From: Methanocorpusculum sp.
GTDB taxonomy: Archaea > Halobacteriota > Methanomicrobia > Methanomicrobiales > Methanocorpusculaceae
Direction: 5' to 3'
Length of the DNA stretch: 12,817 bases
Assembly (NCBI GenBank): GCA_029987025.1
Contig: DALTWQ010000033.1
Location: 1 to 12,817, forward strand
The notes beneath the pieces are model-generated. The model was not told the DNA's origin, did not search any database, and was given only the letters and a program-made list of their open reading frames with translations. This document shows positions 1-6,052 of the stretch, in pieces. A program made the translations under genes and the position numbers. The stretch's first letter is position 1; each line of letters opens with the position of its first letter.

Positions 1-1
1 A

Positions 2-226
2 TGGTCTACCGTCTTCGTCCGCTCTGCAGTCGGTGAGAAAGTCTGGAACGACGCAATCAAAGCAGGCTGGATTGTTGCCGAAGATGCTGACCTTAAAGGC
101 CAGTTCGGCGTCCCGATGGTCCAGAAGCTCGCACAGATGAAGATTGACGGAAACGCAAAGACCCTTGAAGCACGCAAGAACGGTCTCTTACCGGGCCTCA
201 AGCCGTTACGCAACCCGTACATCTAA
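2..226 (+). CDS. FrhB/FdhB-family coenzyme F420-linked subunit, C-terminal fragment
   Basis: Partial gene cut by the window's left edge: 74 codons of open frame run to TAA at 224-226, ending in LRNPYI. The segment begins WSTVFVRSAVGEKVWNDAI and continues with KAGWIVAEDADLKG, then a lysine-rich tail. This resembles the C-terminus of the FrhB/FdhB family: the F420-binding beta subunit of F420-reducing hydrogenase or of F420-dependent formate dehydrogenase, an iron-sulfur flavoprotein that passes electrons to F420 in the cytoplasm. The cofactor-binding parts lie outside the window, so FrhB and FdhB cannot be separated here. The ATG at position 1 is not in this frame. A strong terminator follows about 30 nt after the stop, so this is the last gene of its operon. 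Confidence 0.6.
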   Translation, partial: WSTVFVRSAVGEKVWNDAIKAGWIVAEDADLKGQFGVPMVQKLAQMKIDGNAKTLEARKNGLLPGLKPLRNPYI

Positions 227-255
227 ACCTGTCCGTTTGGATTTATTGTACCTAC

Positions 256-291
256 AAAAAGTGTACTCACCCCTCTCGGGTACACTTTTTT
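256..291 (+). terminator. Hairpin plus T-run terminator after the FrhB/FdhB-type gene
   Basis: A perfect 11-bp stem pairs 256-266 (AAAAAGTGTAC) with 280-290 (GTACACTTTTT) around a 13-nt loop, and runs straight into a T-run. It looks like an intrinsic terminator, which is unusual in strength for archaea, where a T-run alone is usually enough. It sits 29 nt after the stop codon of the preceding gene. Confidence 0.8.
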
Positions 292-366
292 GATAAAAAA
301 AGAATTCTGTTTTGAGTATTTTATGTGCGTAACAGCAGAGTTATTCTATCCGCTGCTGATTCAGTG

Positions 367-380
367 AAAAAAAAGAATTG
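367..380 (-). terminator. T-rich terminator after nusA
   Basis: On the minus strand, shortly after the nusA stop codon, the transcript meets eight consecutive T (367-374). This is typical of archaeal termination at oligo-T. It faces the plus-strand terminator at 256-291, so the two transcription units converge here. Confidence 0.5.
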
Positions 381-386
381 TATTAT

Positions 387-890
387 TTATTCCGCATCTT
401 CTGCAGAAACGCCTTCTACCATGCGGTTGTAGAAGCGTGCTGTAAGCAGTTTTGCTTTTTCGATTGTTGAACCGTTCTTTCCGATGGCAAGTCCGAGATT
501 TTCTTTCTGCTTTACAAATACCTGGATTTTATCCTCTTCATCGGATATGGCAAGAGTTACCTCAGCGGGCTTGAACATGTTTTCGATAAATACTTTGGGG
601 TCTTCATCGAACTCGACCATCTCGATGCGTTTTCCAAGTACACGGGAGAGTTTTCTGATATTGTCACCGTTTTTTCCTATGGCAATACCCATGCTGCCTT
701 TTTTGATGACATAGATGATGCGATCAAACCGGTCGTCAATGACGCAGTCGAAAGCAGTTGCATGAGTTAATATCCGCAGTTCCTCGATGTAGCGCCGCTC
801 TTTAAAGCCGAGGCTGCGTTCGGTCATTCCCCAGTCACGGGTTATATTTTCATTCTTCGGCAGAAGCGCTCCGGTAATGTAATCCGGCAT
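387..890 (-). CDS. nusA: Archaeal NusA-like transcription factor, two KH domains
   Basis: A 167-residue protein with two KH RNA-binding modules. The GxxG loops are GKNG at residues 72-75 (in SMGIAIGKNG) and GKNG at 137-140 (in NLGLAIGKNG), joined by the FKPAEV linker typical of archaeal NusA. Archaeal NusA lacks the bacterial N-terminal polymerase-binding and S1 domains, and this length fits that short form. It should bind nascent RNA and act in transcription elongation or termination. It lies 12 nt after proS on the same strand and probably shares its transcript. The start is uncertain. The family normally begins close to the segment MTERSLGFKERRYIEEL, so Met22 (position 827, giving 146 residues) may be the true start. 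Neither start has a good ribosome binding site. Confidence 0.9.
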   Translation of the reverse strand: MPDYITGALLPKNENITRDWGMTERSLGFKERRYIEELRILTHATAFDCVIDDRFDRIIYVIKKGSMGIAIGKNGDNIRKLSRVLGKRIEMVEFDEDPKVFIENMFKPAEVTLAISDEEDKIQVFVKQKENLGLAIGKNGSTIEKAKLLTARFYNRMVEGVSAEDAE

Positions 891-902
891 TTTTTGTAAA
901 AA

Positions 903-2336
903 TTAGTATGATCTGCCGATGATAGCCTTTCTTCCGGGCTTTCCGCAGATGATACATTTTCCTTCATTGTCCTCGATGTACCGGCTTCTTACGTCAGTTC
1001 CAAGGAGTGAAGAGTTTGTCAGTTCCTCAAGTTTGTCTGCACATTCTTTGTCGCCGCACCAGTGAACTGCAACCACATTGCCTTCGAGCCTTGCGTTTGC
1101 TTCATCGACTGTTGCCGCTTCTTTGACATGTGCTTCGAGATGGTTTTCAGCCTTCTCTAAAATCTGGTCATGTGCTTCCTGAAGCAGATTTGCGACAGAT
1201 GCTGCTGCATTCTCGCGCGGAATTGTTGTCTTAACCCCTAATCTGTTAACACAGACTAACTGTCCTGCATCAAGGTCGCGGGGGCCGAGTTCAACTCTGA
1301 GCGGTACGCCGTGCAGTTCCCAGTGGTAGTACTTTGCACCCGGGCGCATGTCGCGTGTATCAGTCTTTACACGCATGCCTGCTGCTTTAAGTTCCTCTTC
1401 GAGGGTCTTTGCTGCTGCAAGGATTTCTTCTCCGCGTTTTCCGACGATAATCGGAATGATGACAACCTGAGTCGGTGCAACCGTTGCCGGAAGAACGAGA
1501 CCTTTGTCATCGCCGTGGATGCTGATAACTGCTGCAATGGAACGTTCGGAGATGCCGAAGCAGGTCTGTGAAGCATACTGCTGTTCACCATTTACATCTT
1601 CGTAGGTGATGTCGAATGTCTTTGAGAAGTGGCTTCCTAAGTGGTGGACTGTTCCAATCTGAAGAGTTCTTCCGTCCGGCATTACTGCATCGACTGCCAT
1701 AGTAAAGTCTGCACCCGGGAACTTATCCCAGTCCGGGCGTTTGGAGATGATAACAGGCACGCCGAGCGTCTTGTAGAACTCAAGAGATAATCCGAGTTCG
1801 TACTCGACCTGTTTGTTTGCGTCATCCCAGTCGGTGTGGACCGTATGTGACTCCATGAACGAGGTAATCTCACGTAAGCGGATAAGAGGTCTTGTGTGTT
1901 TTGTTTCGTATCTGAAGGTGTTTACGACCTGATAGAGCTTTAACGGAAGGTCGGCGTGTGATCTGACCCAGAGAGAGTACATCGGATATATTGCGGTTTC
2001 ACTGGTCGGTCTGAGGGCAAGTTTTACATCGAGCGGAGATAATCCCCCGTGGGTGACCCAGTAGACTTCGTCTTCGAATCCTTTGATGTGTTCTCCTTCT
2101 TTTGCCAGCTCAGTTTCCGGGATGAGAAGCGGGAAAAGACATTCTTCATGATCGCGGTTTAAAAGTGAGCGCAGATAGTTGTAGGTATGCTGGCGCAGGG
2201 CAAATCCGAACGGATACCAGACATAGAGTCCTTTTACGGGGTATCTGACATCCATGATTTCTGCACGGCGGATTACTTCATTGTACCATGCACTAAAGTC
2301 GGTCTTTGAAGGAAGTCCTTCGATTTCTTCTGCCAT
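903..2336 (-). CDS. proS: Proline--tRNA ligase, archaeal/eukaryote type
   Basis: A 477-residue class II aminoacyl-tRNA synthetase that attaches proline to tRNA(Pro) in the cytoplasm. Visible signatures are RPTSETAIYPMY (109-120, TxE proline/ATP pocket), motif 2 FRYETKHTRPLIRLREI (141-157), the HHLGSHFSKTF segment (231-241), and motif 3 region GISERSIAAV with HGDDKGLVLP (261-283). An anticodon-binding domain follows. The extra C-terminal domain has paired cysteines C427/C432 and C461/C464 and ends in the family's RSY terminus, as in archaeal ProRS with a structural zinc site. There is no bacterial editing insertion, as expected for this type. AGGA lies six bases before the ATG. It is the first gene of a proS-nusA unit and is divergent from def. 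Confidence 0.97.
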   Translation of the reverse strand: MAEEIEGLPSKTDFSAWYNEVIRRAEIMDVRYPVKGLYVWYPFGFALRQHTYNYLRSLLNRDHEECLFPLLIPETELAKEGEHIKGFEDEVYWVTHGGLSPLDVKLALRPTSETAIYPMYSLWVRSHADLPLKLYQVVNTFRYETKHTRPLIRLREITSFMESHTVHTDWDDANKQVEYELGLSLEFYKTLGVPVIISKRPDWDKFPGADFTMAVDAVMPDGRTLQIGTVHHLGSHFSKTFDITYEDVNGEQQYASQTCFGISERSIAAVISIHGDDKGLVLPATVAPTQVVIIPIIVGKRGEEILAAAKTLEEELKAAGMRVKTDTRDMRPGAKYYHWELHGVPLRVELGPRDLDAGQLVCVNRLGVKTTIPRENAAASVANLLQEAHDQILEKAENHLEAHVKEAATVDEANARLEGNVVAVHWCGDKECADKLEELTNSSLLGTDVRSRYIEDNEGKCIICGKPGRKAIIGRSY

Positions 2337-2442
2337 AGTTAATCCTACATATACTTTGGCGCTGTAACGGTATTAAGGTAGGGTATATGAAGTGCCTGAC
2401 AGACACTTTCTTTATCTATAGAATAGATATTATACGGTATCT
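2337..2442. promoter_or_regulatory. Divergent promoter region between proS and def
   Basis: This 106-bp spacer separates two divergent genes. For def (+), TTTATCTATA at 2411-2420 resembles an archaeal TATA box. Its centre is about 27 nt before the def ATG, so transcription could begin at or almost at the start codon. For proS (-), TTCATATACCC (2391-2381 on the minus strand) would place a start site near 2358-2360, giving a leader of roughly 22 nt that contains AGGA. Box assignments are by eye. Confidence 0.5.
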
Positions 2443-2931
2443 ATGGATATTCAGATATACGGAGCAGAGGTTTTGTCCGGAAAAGCAGAACCTGTCGCTG
2501 AAATTACCCCGGAGCTGTGCGCTGTTCTTGATGAGATGGTGCCGATGCTTTCCGTACATCACGGCGTAGGTCTTGCTGCACCGCAGGTGGGGATTGGAAA
2601 GCGGTTCTTTGTTATGAACGCAGGAGACAAACTGCGTAAAGTCATCAATCCGGAGATTGTGCAGACAGGCTCTGCCATGGCCGAGATGGAAGAAGGATGT
2701 CTTTCGATTCCCGGAATTCATAAGAAAGTAAGACGCCCGCGGCGGATTTCTGTGCGTTACACAAATGAGGCCGGAGAAACGGTTGAAGAGGAACTCAAGG
2801 ATTTTCCGGCGCGTGTGTTTCAGCATGAGTATGATCACCTGGACGGCATCTTATTCGTCGACCGCTTAACGCCGGTTGCACGGAAACTCATTCAGCGGTC
2901 TCTTGATGCGCTGCAGGAAAAGGGGGCGTAA
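2443..2931 (+). CDS. def: Peptide deformylase
   Basis: A 162-residue metalloenzyme that removes the N-formyl group from nascent proteins. All three catalytic motifs are intact: GVGLAAPQ (41-48), EGCLS (84-88, metal ligand Cys86) and QHEYDH (127-132, metal ligands His128 and His132, catalytic Glu129). The length matches bacterial deformylases. It is followed after 4 nt by fmt, giving the bacterial-style def-fmt order. No Shine-Dalgarno sequence precedes the ATG, and the TATA-like box about 27 nt upstream suggests a leaderless message. Archaea generally initiate with unformylated methionine, so a full deformylase is unexpected and suggests acquisition from bacteria. Another amide substrate is possible, but the motifs give no hint of one. 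Confidence 0.95.
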   Translation: MDIQIYGAEVLSGKAEPVAEITPELCAVLDEMVPMLSVHHGVGLAAPQVGIGKRFFVMNAGDKLRKVINPEIVQTGSAMAEMEEGCLSIPGIHKKVRRPRRISVRYTNEAGETVEEELKDFPARVFQHEYDHLDGILFVDRLTPVARKLIQRSLDALQEKGA

Positions 2932-2935
2932 TACG

Positions 2936-3874
2936 ATGTCAAAGTTACGCATACTCTTTATGGGAACGCCTGAATATGCAGTTCCTTCTCTTGAAGCGGC
3001 TGCCGCAAAATATGATATTGCGGGTGTCGTAACCCGTGCGGATAAGCCGAACCGCCGCGGAAACAGAATCGAGTTTTCTCCGGTGAAGGCCTATGCTCTG
3101 GCGCATAATATTCCGGTGTTTCAGCCTGAGTCACTGAAGGATGATGCTTTGTATGATGAACTTTCGGCCCTTCAGCCTGATATCTCTGCGGTTGTTGCCT
3201 ACGGCATGCTGATTCCGAAGCGCATTCTGGATATCCCGCGGATTTCTACAATTAATGTCCACGGTTCGGTTCTGCCGAAGTACCGCGGAGCTGCCCCTAT
3301 GCAGTACTCGGTGCTGAACGGAGATAAGACCGCAGGCGTTACGGTGATGCATGTTTCAGAAGGCCTTGATTCAGGAGATATTATCTTAAGCCGCGAGATT
3401 CCGGTAGGGGAAAATGAGACGTTCGGCGAACTGCATGACCGGCTTTCTATCCTCGGCGCTGAGGCGCTTGTTGAAGCAATTTCTGCGCTTGAGGCAGGTA
3501 CGGCACAGCGTATTGTGCAGAATCCTGCAGATGTGTCGTTTGCACCGTCTATTACAAAAGAGGAGTGTGTCATTGACTGGTCGCGTCCTGCACAGACGGT
3601 GCATAACCGTGTCCGCGGTCTTTCTCCGGTTCCGGGGGCTGTAACACATATGCCGGATGGAAAACTCTTAAAGGTCTACCGCACAAAGCTTGCGGACGGA
3701 TATTCCGGTGCTCCGGGAGAGATTCTTGCGGTGCTGAAAAAAGAGGGCATTGTTGTTGCGTGCGGAGAAGGCGCGGTCTGTATGGTCTCTGCAAAGCCTG
3801 AGGGAAAACGCGAGATGCCTGCAGTGGAGCTTGCAAACGGGCATTATGTCGCGGCAGGCGATGTCTTTAAATAA
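2936..3874 (+). CDS. fmt: Methionyl-tRNA formyltransferase
   Basis: A 312-residue protein, close to the 315 of E. coli Fmt, which transfers formyl from 10-formyltetrahydrofolate to Met-tRNA. The N-terminal GTPEYAVPSLEA is typical. The tRNA-contacting loop KPNRRGNRIEFSPVK (37-51) is present, with an arginine at 41 near E. coli Arg42. The active site is complete: Asn107 and His109 in INVHGSVLPKYRGAAP, and Asp145 in GLDSGDI. The C-terminal domain (from about 208, IDWSRPAQTVHNRVRGLSPVPGA) is also present; sugar-formylating relatives usually lack it. The start was set at 2936 rather than an in-frame ATG at 2876 inside def, because family homology begins at SKLRILFMG and AGGGGG lies upstream. With def it would form a formylation-deformylation pair, which is rare in archaea. 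Confidence 0.95.
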   Translation: MSKLRILFMGTPEYAVPSLEAAAAKYDIAGVVTRADKPNRRGNRIEFSPVKAYALAHNIPVFQPESLKDDALYDELSALQPDISAVVAYGMLIPKRILDIPRISTINVHGSVLPKYRGAAPMQYSVLNGDKTAGVTVMHVSEGLDSGDIILSREIPVGENETFGELHDRLSILGAEALVEAISALEAGTAQRIVQNPADVSFAPSITKEECVIDWSRPAQTVHNRVRGLSPVPGAVTHMPDGKLLKVYRTKLADGYSGAPGEILAVLKKEGIVVACGEGAVCMVSAKPEGKREMPAVELANGHYVAAGDVFK

Positions 3875-3891
3875 GGATGTCTTTAAGTAAT
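3860..3891 (+). repeat. 16-bp tandem duplication across the fmt stop codon
   Basis: GATGTCTTTAAATAAG (3860-3875) is followed directly by GATGTCTTTAAGTAAT (3876-3891), with 14 of 16 bases identical. The first copy encodes the last fmt codons and stop (DVFK-stop). The second copy would again read DVFK-stop but lies outside the gene. It is probably a slippage duplication; no function is apparent. Confidence 0.8.
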
Positions 3892-3910
3892 TATTAAAAA
3901 ATTAAAAATC

Positions 3911-3927
3911 TTTTTTCTTCTTTTTTT
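3911..3927 (+). terminator. T-rich terminator after fmt
   Basis: Two runs of six and seven T, separated by a short CTTC, lie about 37 nt after the fmt stop. This is the oligo-T pattern used by archaeal RNA polymerase. There is no convincing hairpin. Confidence 0.55.
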
Positions 3928-3995
3928 GAATGCTGTTTATTGGGTTTGTCAGTGGGCACTGCTGAAAAAGAACCGCGAATTAACGCGAATCTCTT

Positions 3996-4087
3996 CCGTT
4001 CGCCAATCGCATTTTTCTTGCGTCAGGGCTAAAAAACGCTTATCGCGTTTTTCTTAACGCCCTTCCTGGAAAAATGCTGGCGAACGG
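3996..4087 (+). repeat. Element A left arm: nested four-stem structure
   Basis: Four nested pairings are visible. P1 pairs 3996-4005 with 4078-4087 (10 bp, CCGTTCGCCA/TGGCGAACGG). P2 pairs 4009-4017 with 4069-4077 (9 bp, GCATTTTTC/GAAAAATGC). P3 pairs 4025-4029 with 4059-4063 (AGGGC/GCCCT). P4 pairs 4032-4039 with 4045-4052 (AAAAACGC/GCGTTTTT) around loop TTATC. Together they form one elongated hairpin with internal loops, which could act as folded RNA or as extruded single-stranded DNA. Confidence 0.85.
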
Positions 4088-4141
4088 TTTTCTCTATTCT
4101 TATATCTCTTATTTTTCAGAAGTAATGTGAAATATCAAAAA

Positions 4142-4234
4142 CCGCTTCCCAGCATTTTTCCAGGAGGGACGTTAAAAAATCTGCGATAAGCAGATTTTAG
4201 TCCCGACGCAAGAAAAATGCGATTGCGGAAGCGG
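4142..4234 (-). repeat. Element A right arm: inverted copy with compensated stems
   Basis: The same four stems as the left arm occur in inverted orientation. P1 pairs 4142-4149 with 4227-4234 (CCGCTTCC/GGAAGCGG). P2 pairs 4152-4160 with 4212-4220 and keeps the left-arm sequence. P3 pairs 4166-4170 with 4200-4204 (GGGAC/GTCCC). P4 pairs 4176-4184 with 4190-4198 (AAAATCTGC/GCAGATTTT). The apical loop reads TTATC on the minus strand. P1, P3 and P4 differ from the left arm on both sides of the stem while pairing is kept, which points to selection on structure within each arm. Confidence 0.85.
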
Positions 4235-4315
4235 AAGAGATTCGCGTTAATTCGCGGTTTCTTTGGCAGTTCCCGCTGAAAGATACAATATCCTCCATTT
4301 CACCCAGTTATTCGG

Positions 4316-4335
4316 AAAAAAGATTTACAGAAAAA
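4316..4335 (-). terminator. T-rich terminator after the RfcS-like gene
   Basis: On the minus strand the stop codon is followed at once by five T (4335-4331), then by six T at 4321-4316. This probably ends the seven-gene operon. Element A lies about 35 nt further downstream, and its right arm would be transcribed by any read-through. Confidence 0.5.
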
Positions 4336-5334
4336 TTATCTCTCCGCCAGAACATTGGTAAGTTCCGCTGCGAAGGCGTTTATCTGCAGGTACTCGTTCT
4401 GTCCTTCACGCACCGCGGCATCAGCGTTTGCGAAGACAAGAGCGGTTTCGGGGGTGAGGTTTCGATGCAGGGTTTTTCTAAGAAGCGCAAGGACCTCGCC
4501 CGCGGTCATGCCGTAGCCTGCCATCATCGTTTCCATCGTCTCCTGCGCAGATTTTACATCGCCCGCGCCGGCTGCTTCGAGTGCGGCGCCTGCGAGCGCC
4601 GCGGTCTCGGTCTTTGTAAACTCTGCCGGGTCGGACACGCAATAGCATGCGGCAAGTTCGAGGTACATCTCAGCACGCCTTAAGTCTCCGTTTGCGCTTA
4701 AGGAAATCATATCCAGCATATCTGAAGAGACCGCGTCCTCTTTTCCCTCGGCCTTGAGAATCTCTGCAAGTTTTGCACGGATTACATCATACTCAATCGG
4801 AAGGAAGTACAGCGGCACACAGCGGGAGCGGATCGGGTCAATCAGCGATGCGGCAGACGAGGTGACGAAGACGAACCGGCAGGTTGCACTGCAGCGTTCC
4901 ATAATTCTCCTGAGTGCCGCCTGTGCGTCTTTCGGGAGGTCTCCTGCGCCGTCGAAGATGACAATTCGAAACGGCGCTGATAAGGGCTTTAGCGAGGCGT
5001 GCCACTTTACGATGTACTTGAAGTTTGCAAGGACCGACTTTCCTTTGTCATAGAGGTGGGCGAAGCGTTCGCAGCTTTCAAGCCAGGCATGACCCTGGGT
5101 AAACATCACGCTTACCGGAAGGATGGTCGTGTTTTCCGCGGCAGCTTCCGCGTAGAACATGCGGGAAAAAATCTCGAGCGCCGCGGATTTTCCGGTTCCG
5201 CTTTTTCCGATGACCATCAGGTGCGGCAGGTTTTCTGCTTCAGCGCACGCTTTGAGCACGTTTGCTGCAGGCCCCTGTCCTAACAGTTCATCAAATGATG
5301 CCGGGCGGTATTTTTCAATCCAGAGCGTGTTCAA
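4336..5334 (-). CDS. RfcS-like clamp-loader AAA+ subunit with degenerate Walker B
   Basis: A 332-residue protein resembling the small subunit of archaeal replication factor C, which loads the PCNA clamp on DNA. The N-terminus LWIEKYRPASFDELLGQ is the family signature. Walker A is intact (GKSGTGKS, 43-50) and the SRC arginine-finger motif is present (170-172). The Walker B segment reads FDGAGDLPKDAQAALRRIME, where functional subunits have DEAD: the catalytic Glu is Gly at 129 and the last Asp is Gly at 131. The sensor 1 region reads TSS in place of the usual Asn. It therefore probably binds ATP but hydrolyses it poorly, lending its arginine finger to a neighbour, like a second-type small subunit (RfcS2) known in some euryarchaea. 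The start is TTG at 5334, preceded by GGAG seven bases upstream, and overlaps the previous gene by 20 nt. No ATG lies near the N-terminus. Confidence 0.85.
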   Translation of the reverse strand: MNTLWIEKYRPASFDELLGQGPAANVLKACAEAENLPHLMVIGKSGTGKSAALEIFSRMFYAEAAAENTTILPVSVMFTQGHAWLESCERFAHLYDKGKSVLANFKYIVKWHASLKPLSAPFRIVIFDGAGDLPKDAQAALRRIMERCSATCRFVFVTSSAASLIDPIRSRCVPLYFLPIEYDVIRAKLAEILKAEGKEDAVSSDMLDMISLSANGDLRRAEMYLELAACYCVSDPAEFTKTETAALAGAALEAAGAGDVKSAQETMETMMAGYGMTAGEVLALLRKTLHRNLTPETALVFANADAAVREGQNEYLQINAFAAELTNVLAER

Positions 5335-6052
5335 GATACTTCTCCATATCTGAGACAGCAGCCTTCAGAATCGCTCTGCTGTTGATTTCGGGCATGGATA
5401 CCGGTTCGTTCAGCAAGCGCAGTCTTCTGCACTCGGAAGCGATGTTCGGAAGAGCGCGTCTGACTTCATCAACAATCGGGAGCGTTGCCGTCTTTGAGGT
5501 GCGGTCGATGGGGTTTAAGTCGATGGTGATGACTTTTTTACCCATGCCGACAAGCGCCTCGCAGCGGTCGCCGTCTTCGAGCGGAACAAGTACAACATCT
5601 GCAGAACCGATTCCTTCGGGGTCGCATAAGCCTCTGTCGTGCGGAAGCGGCACACAGCGTTCCGGCTTTCCTTTGTTTAAGACGCAGCCGGCCGCTTCGA
5701 GTAAGCCTTCGACTTTTTTTACCCTCTCTTCTGTTCTGTGGAAGAGGTTTACCTCAACCTCTGCGCCGGATGCTTTCTGCAAATCAGCGATTTCTGCAGC
5801 TGCCAGTGCCGCAGTGTTTCCGTTGATGGATAACACCGGATGCTTTGCTGCAAGCAGCACTTTTGCGGCAAGTTTTTCGGCCTCAAGTGCTGACGGAGAT
5901 GTTTTTTCGCCTAACAGGTAGTCGAATGCCTCTCCTCTGCCGTGCGAGGTGAGTCCTTCGTAGGAGACAATACCCGCATGTGCTGCGGCAACCAGGTTTT
6001 CGCGGGTGACAAGCGATACATATCTCGGATGACTTTTCGGAATATCAGACAT
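5315..6052 (-). CDS. 4-phosphopantoate--beta-alanine ligase (phosphopantothenate synthetase)
   Basis: A 245-residue archaea-specific enzyme (PPS, formerly DUF137) that joins 4-phosphopantoate and beta-alanine using ATP to give 4'-phosphopantothenate in CoA synthesis. It replaces bacterial PanC together with pantoate kinase. Family segments are IPKSHPRYVSLVTRENL (4-20), SHGRGEAFDYLLGEKT (36-51), LSINGNTAAL (74-83) and DLNPIDRTSKTATLPIVDEV (178-197). The start is supported by GGAGGA six bases upstream. It overlaps the end of the pantoate kinase gene by 8 nt and its own 3' end overlaps the RfcS-like gene by 20 nt, so translation is probably coupled. It sits directly after the enzyme that makes its substrate. 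Confidence 0.93.
   Translation of the reverse strand: MSDIPKSHPRYVSLVTRENLVAAAHAGIVSYEGLTSHGRGEAFDYLLGEKTSPSALEAEKLAAKVLLAAKHPVLSINGNTAALAAAEIADLQKASGAEVEVNLFHRTEERVKKVEGLLEAAGCVLNKGKPERCVPLPHDRGLCDPEGIGSADVVLVPLEDGDRCEALVGMGKKVITIDLNPIDRTSKTATLPIVDEVRRALPNIASECRRLRLLNEPVSMPEINSRAILKAAVSDMEKYLEHALD

Larger units (their letters stand above)
3949..4279. repeat. Element A: gene-free structured inverted-repeat element
   Basis: This occupies most of the 461-bp gene-free interval between fmt and the RfcS-like gene. A perfect 28-bp inverted repeat pairs 3971-3998 with 4232-4259 and starts AACCGCGAATTAACGCGAAT. Imperfect similarity continues inward through the whole of each arm, roughly 3971-4091 against 4138-4259. 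Outward, 3949-3962 matches the reverse complement of 4266-4279 at 12 of 14 positions. Each arm also folds on itself into nested stems (separate entries). The centre, about 4088-4141, is AT-rich with no ORF or recognisable signal. The same architecture recurs around the GxxExxY gene at 10379-11058, so this may be a non-autonomous, MITE-like member of one family. Mobility itself is inferred, not shown. Confidence 0.85.

Noticed and set aside
2416..2838. Minus-strand ORF of 140 codons opposite def
   Set aside because: It lies wholly antisense to def, which has all catalytic motifs, and shows no family signature.
2876..2935. Earlier fmt start inside def
   Set aside because: The 20 added residues are out-of-frame def sequence with no Fmt homology, and an AGGGGG site sits before the ATG at 2936.
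3949..4279. Element A as a CRISPR array
   Set aside because: There are only two arms, in inverted orientation, with no regular direct repeats or spacers.
3961..4281. GCTGAAA direct repeats (3961-3967 and 4275-4281) as a target-site duplication of element A
   Set aside because: They partly overlap the outer inverted similarity (3949-3962 and 4266-4279) and sit at very different distances from the core repeats, so they cannot be assigned confidently.
5262..5921. Long plus-strand ORF of 219 codons opposite PPS
   Set aside because: It is antisense to a gene with clear family motifs and its Ser/Ala-rich translation has no recognisable domain.
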